In this document: positions 42,688 to 44,249 of the stretch, one piece after another | Position numbering within the stretch: the stretch's first letter is position 1 | Layout: each line of letters starts with the position of its first letter | Source: Sphingomonadales bacterium | GTDB taxonomy: Bacteria; Pseudomonadota; Alphaproteobacteria; Sphingomonadales; Sphingomonadaceae | Reading direction: 5' to 3' | Assembly (NCBI GenBank): GCA_027485485.1 | Contig: JAIXQY010000226.1 | Location: 1-44,249 of the forward strand | DNA length: 44,249 nt | The notes under the pieces: generated by a model | Database searches by the model: none | Told to the model about the DNA's origin: nothing | What the model saw: only the letters and a program-made list of their open reading frames with translations | Position numbers and translations under genes: made by a program

Positions 42688-43505
42688 GCGAAATCCTCTA
42701 TGACCTGGCCGACGGGGTGGCGACCATCACCCTCAACCGGCCCGACAAGCTAAACGCGCTCACCCCGCAGATGCTGAGCGATTTCTTCGCAGCCGTCGCC
42801 AAGGCCGGTGCAGACCCTGATGCCAAGGTGATCGTGGTGACCGGCGCCGGTCGTGGCTTTTCGGCCGGGCTTGATCTGGCCATCATCGGCGGCGGCGGCA
42901 GCGGCGGCGTGGAAACCCACCCCGAAGCCAGCCCGCAATGGGGCGATGATATCGGCCCGGCGCTGGCGCCTTATTACAGCGGTGGCTGGCCCACGTTGAT
43001 CACCTGCCGCAAACCCACGATCGCTGCCATCAACGGCGCCGCCTTTGGCTGGGGCTTCATCCTGGCGCTGCATTGCGACATCCGCTTTGCCAGCACGTCG
43101 GCGCTGTTCAACGCCACCTTCGCCCGCATCGGCGTGCCCGGCGAGAAAGGCTCAGCCTGGCTGCTGACCCGCCATATCGGCCAGGCCAAGGCCATGGACC
43201 TGCTCTACACCGCCCGCCGCTTTGATGGGGCGGAGGCCAAGGCGCTGGGGTTGGTGAACGACGTTTTCACCGACGATGCGCTGCTGCCACAGGTGCTGGA
43301 CTATGCCCGCACCATCGCCACCTACAGCGCCCCGCGCAGCCTGGCCGCCATGAAGGCCCAGGTGTGGACCGCGCTGGACGAGGATTACACAACGGCCTTC
43401 GCCGCCGCCGATCTGGAGCAGCACAAGGCGACCAATACCGAAGATTTCCGCGAGGCCTTCACCAGCTATCGCGAGAAGCGCGCGCCTGTGTACAAGGGGC
43501 GGTGA
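42684..43505 (+). CDS. Crotonase-family enoyl-CoA hydratase/isomerase
   Basis: A 273-residue crotonase. It starts DGVATITLNRPDKLNALTPQ, has VTGAGRGFSAGLDL for the first oxyanion-hole loop and INGAAFGWGFILALHCDIRF for the second. At the position of rat hydratase Glu144 (usually GGGCELA) it has Ile, and Glu164 is also not in place; an acidic residue instead lies in GVPGEKGSAWLL, the site used by enoyl-CoA isomerase-type members. So simple hydration is unlikely, and an isomerase or other crotonase reaction is more probable. It is translationally coupled to the monooxygenase gene (ATGA). A short 12-base gap separates it from the convergent racemase gene. Confidence 0.9.
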   Translation: MSEILYDLADGVATITLNRPDKLNALTPQMLSDFFAAVAKAGADPDAKVIVVTGAGRGFSAGLDLAIIGGGGSGGVETHPEASPQWGDDIGPALAPYYSGGWPTLITCRKPTIAAINGAAFGWGFILALHCDIRFASTSALFNATFARIGVPGEKGSAWLLTRHIGQAKAMDLLYTARRFDGAEAKALGLVNDVFTDDALLPQVLDYARTIATYSAPRSLAAMKAQVWTALDEDYTTAFAAADLEQHKATNTEDFREAFTSYREKRAPVYKGR

Positions 43506-43517
43506 CAGGGCGGCCGG

Positions 43518-44249
43518 CTACGCCTGCACCGGTCCTTTCAGCACGCGCGGCAGCCCGGCGCCCAGCATGCCGAGCAGTTCCGGGCCATAGCCATTGCCGG
43601 CGGCTTCAAACTCCGCCTGGGTGATGCGATCACCGCCTTGCGCGCCGAACAGCACGACTTCATCGCCCAGCGCAACCCGGTCCTGGTGGCCGGTCACGTC
43701 CACCATCAGCGTGTTCATCGTCACCCGGCCGACAATCGGGAAACGCTGGCCGCCGATCAGCACCTGGGGATTGCGGCCGAGATCGGCGGGGAATTCGGGG
43801 CGGTTGGCGTGGCTGAAGCTGCGGCGGATACCGTCGGAATAGCCAAGCGGGATATTGGCCAGCCAGCTTTCGCGGGCAAGGCGGAAGGTGCGATCATAAT
43901 TCACCGTCTGCCCGGCGGGATAATGGTTCACCGCCGCCACCCGCGACTTGATCGCCATGGTGGGCCGAAAATCGCTGGTCTTCACCGAACCGGGATCGCC
44001 ATAGAGCAGCCCGCCGACGCGCACCATGTCCAGCCGCGTTTCGGGATGTTGCAGTGTCGCGAAGCTGTTGGCGGTGTGGCGCTCAACAGCGCCCAGCCCG
44101 ACCCCACGCAGCCACGCCAGATCTTCGTTGTAGCGCGCCAGCTGCGCCAGGATATCCGGCCCCTCTTCGCTGGGATAATGAGTCATCGCGCCGACGATCC
44201 GCAGCCCCGGTAGCGCCAGGATGGCGCGGGCATCGGCCTTGCCATAATC
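43518..44249 (-). CDS. Alanine-racemase-family protein (C-terminal part)
   Basis: The gene continues beyond the right edge; only its last 243 codons are present, starting DYGKADARA. An ATG at 44186 is internal. It shows the TIM-barrel to beta-domain part of an alanine racemase: ATLQHPETRLDMVRVGGLLY, SWLANIPLGYSDGIRR with the catalytic Tyr, and GRVTMNTLMVDVTG, GDEVVLFG in the C-terminal domain. PLP enzymes of this family make D-alanine for peptidoglycan. Standard Alr usually reads MDQ where this has MNT, a variant I associate with broad-specificity racemases (Lys/Arg); the missing N-terminus would help decide. Confidence 0.85.
   Translation of the reverse strand, partial: DYGKADARAILALPGLRIVGAMTHYPSEEGPDILAQLARYNEDLAWLRGVGLGAVERHTANSFATLQHPETRLDMVRVGGLLYGDPGSVKTSDFRPTMAIKSRVAAVNHYPAGQTVNYDRTFRLARESWLANIPLGYSDGIRRSFSHANRPEFPADLGRNPQVLIGGQRFPIVGRVTMNTLMVDVTGHQDRVALGDEVVLFGAQGGDRITQAEFEAAGNGYGPELLGMLGAGLPRVLKGPVQA

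Overview
The window is about 44 kb of GC-rich DNA, densely coding on both strands. The encoded proteins look like those of an alphaproteobacterium, most likely a sphingomonad: a DUF4402 pilin with its chaperone and usher, M16 and M28 peptidases with signal peptides, a spinster-type MFS transporter, and a GC-rich intergenic palindrome of the kind I associate with that order. The genus cannot be fixed from the sequence alone.

Layout. (1) 1-7933 is a Wzx/Wzy-type surface polysaccharide locus: a chain-length/co-polymerase protein cut by the left edge, an O-antigen-ligase/polymerase-like membrane protein, a GT4 and two paralogous GT2 glycosyltransferases, a flippase, and a protein fusing a WecG/TagA-type glycosyltransferase to a polyprenyl-phosphate sugar-phosphate transferase. 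(2) 8184-12277 is a compact chaperone-usher-like pilus locus with a DUF4402 pilin. (3) 12510-17752 holds two translationally coupled sensor proteins. One is a full hybrid histidine kinase. The other keeps PAS, the phospho-His helices, receiver and HPt but has no ATPase domain. (4) 17821-22303 holds divergent M16 and M28 peptidase genes, followed by a palindromic repeat element. (5) 22468-24044 is purE-purK. (6) 24130-26290 holds a TetR regulator with a clear operator candidate, a small DUF4345-like membrane protein and an exported MBL-fold hydrolase. (7) 26287-30248 holds an MFS/DUF1330/DsbA-like operon divergent from an aldehyde dehydrogenase. (8) 30291-33919 holds a CysQ-like phosphatase, an uncharacterised membrane protein, a DUF2141 protein and a GT4 glycosyltransferase. 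(9) 34156-36468 holds glutaryl-CoA dehydrogenase divergent from an FAH-family hydrolase. (10) 36510-44249 holds tRNA-Gly(CCC), an M15 peptidase, a 55-residue membrane protein, a PLP aminotransferase, an S41 protease, a membrane-bound AraC-type regulator, a nitronate monooxygenase/crotonase pair, and an alanine-racemase-like gene cut by the right edge.

How it fits together. Regions 1-3 read as a cell-envelope and surface-adhesion block: a polysaccharide, a pilus, and a phosphorelay with no DNA-binding output placed directly upstream of the pilus genes on the same strand. The rest is mostly housekeeping and catabolism (purines, lysine/tryptophan-type acyl-CoA degradation, aldehyde and nitro compounds, peptides). 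The most unusual observations are the kinase-like protein missing its catalytic domain, the DUF4402 pilus whose subunit carries the classical chaperone-recognition C-terminus, and the GT26-phosphoglycosyltransferase fusion. No CRISPR array, insertion sequence, rRNA or replication origin was seen.
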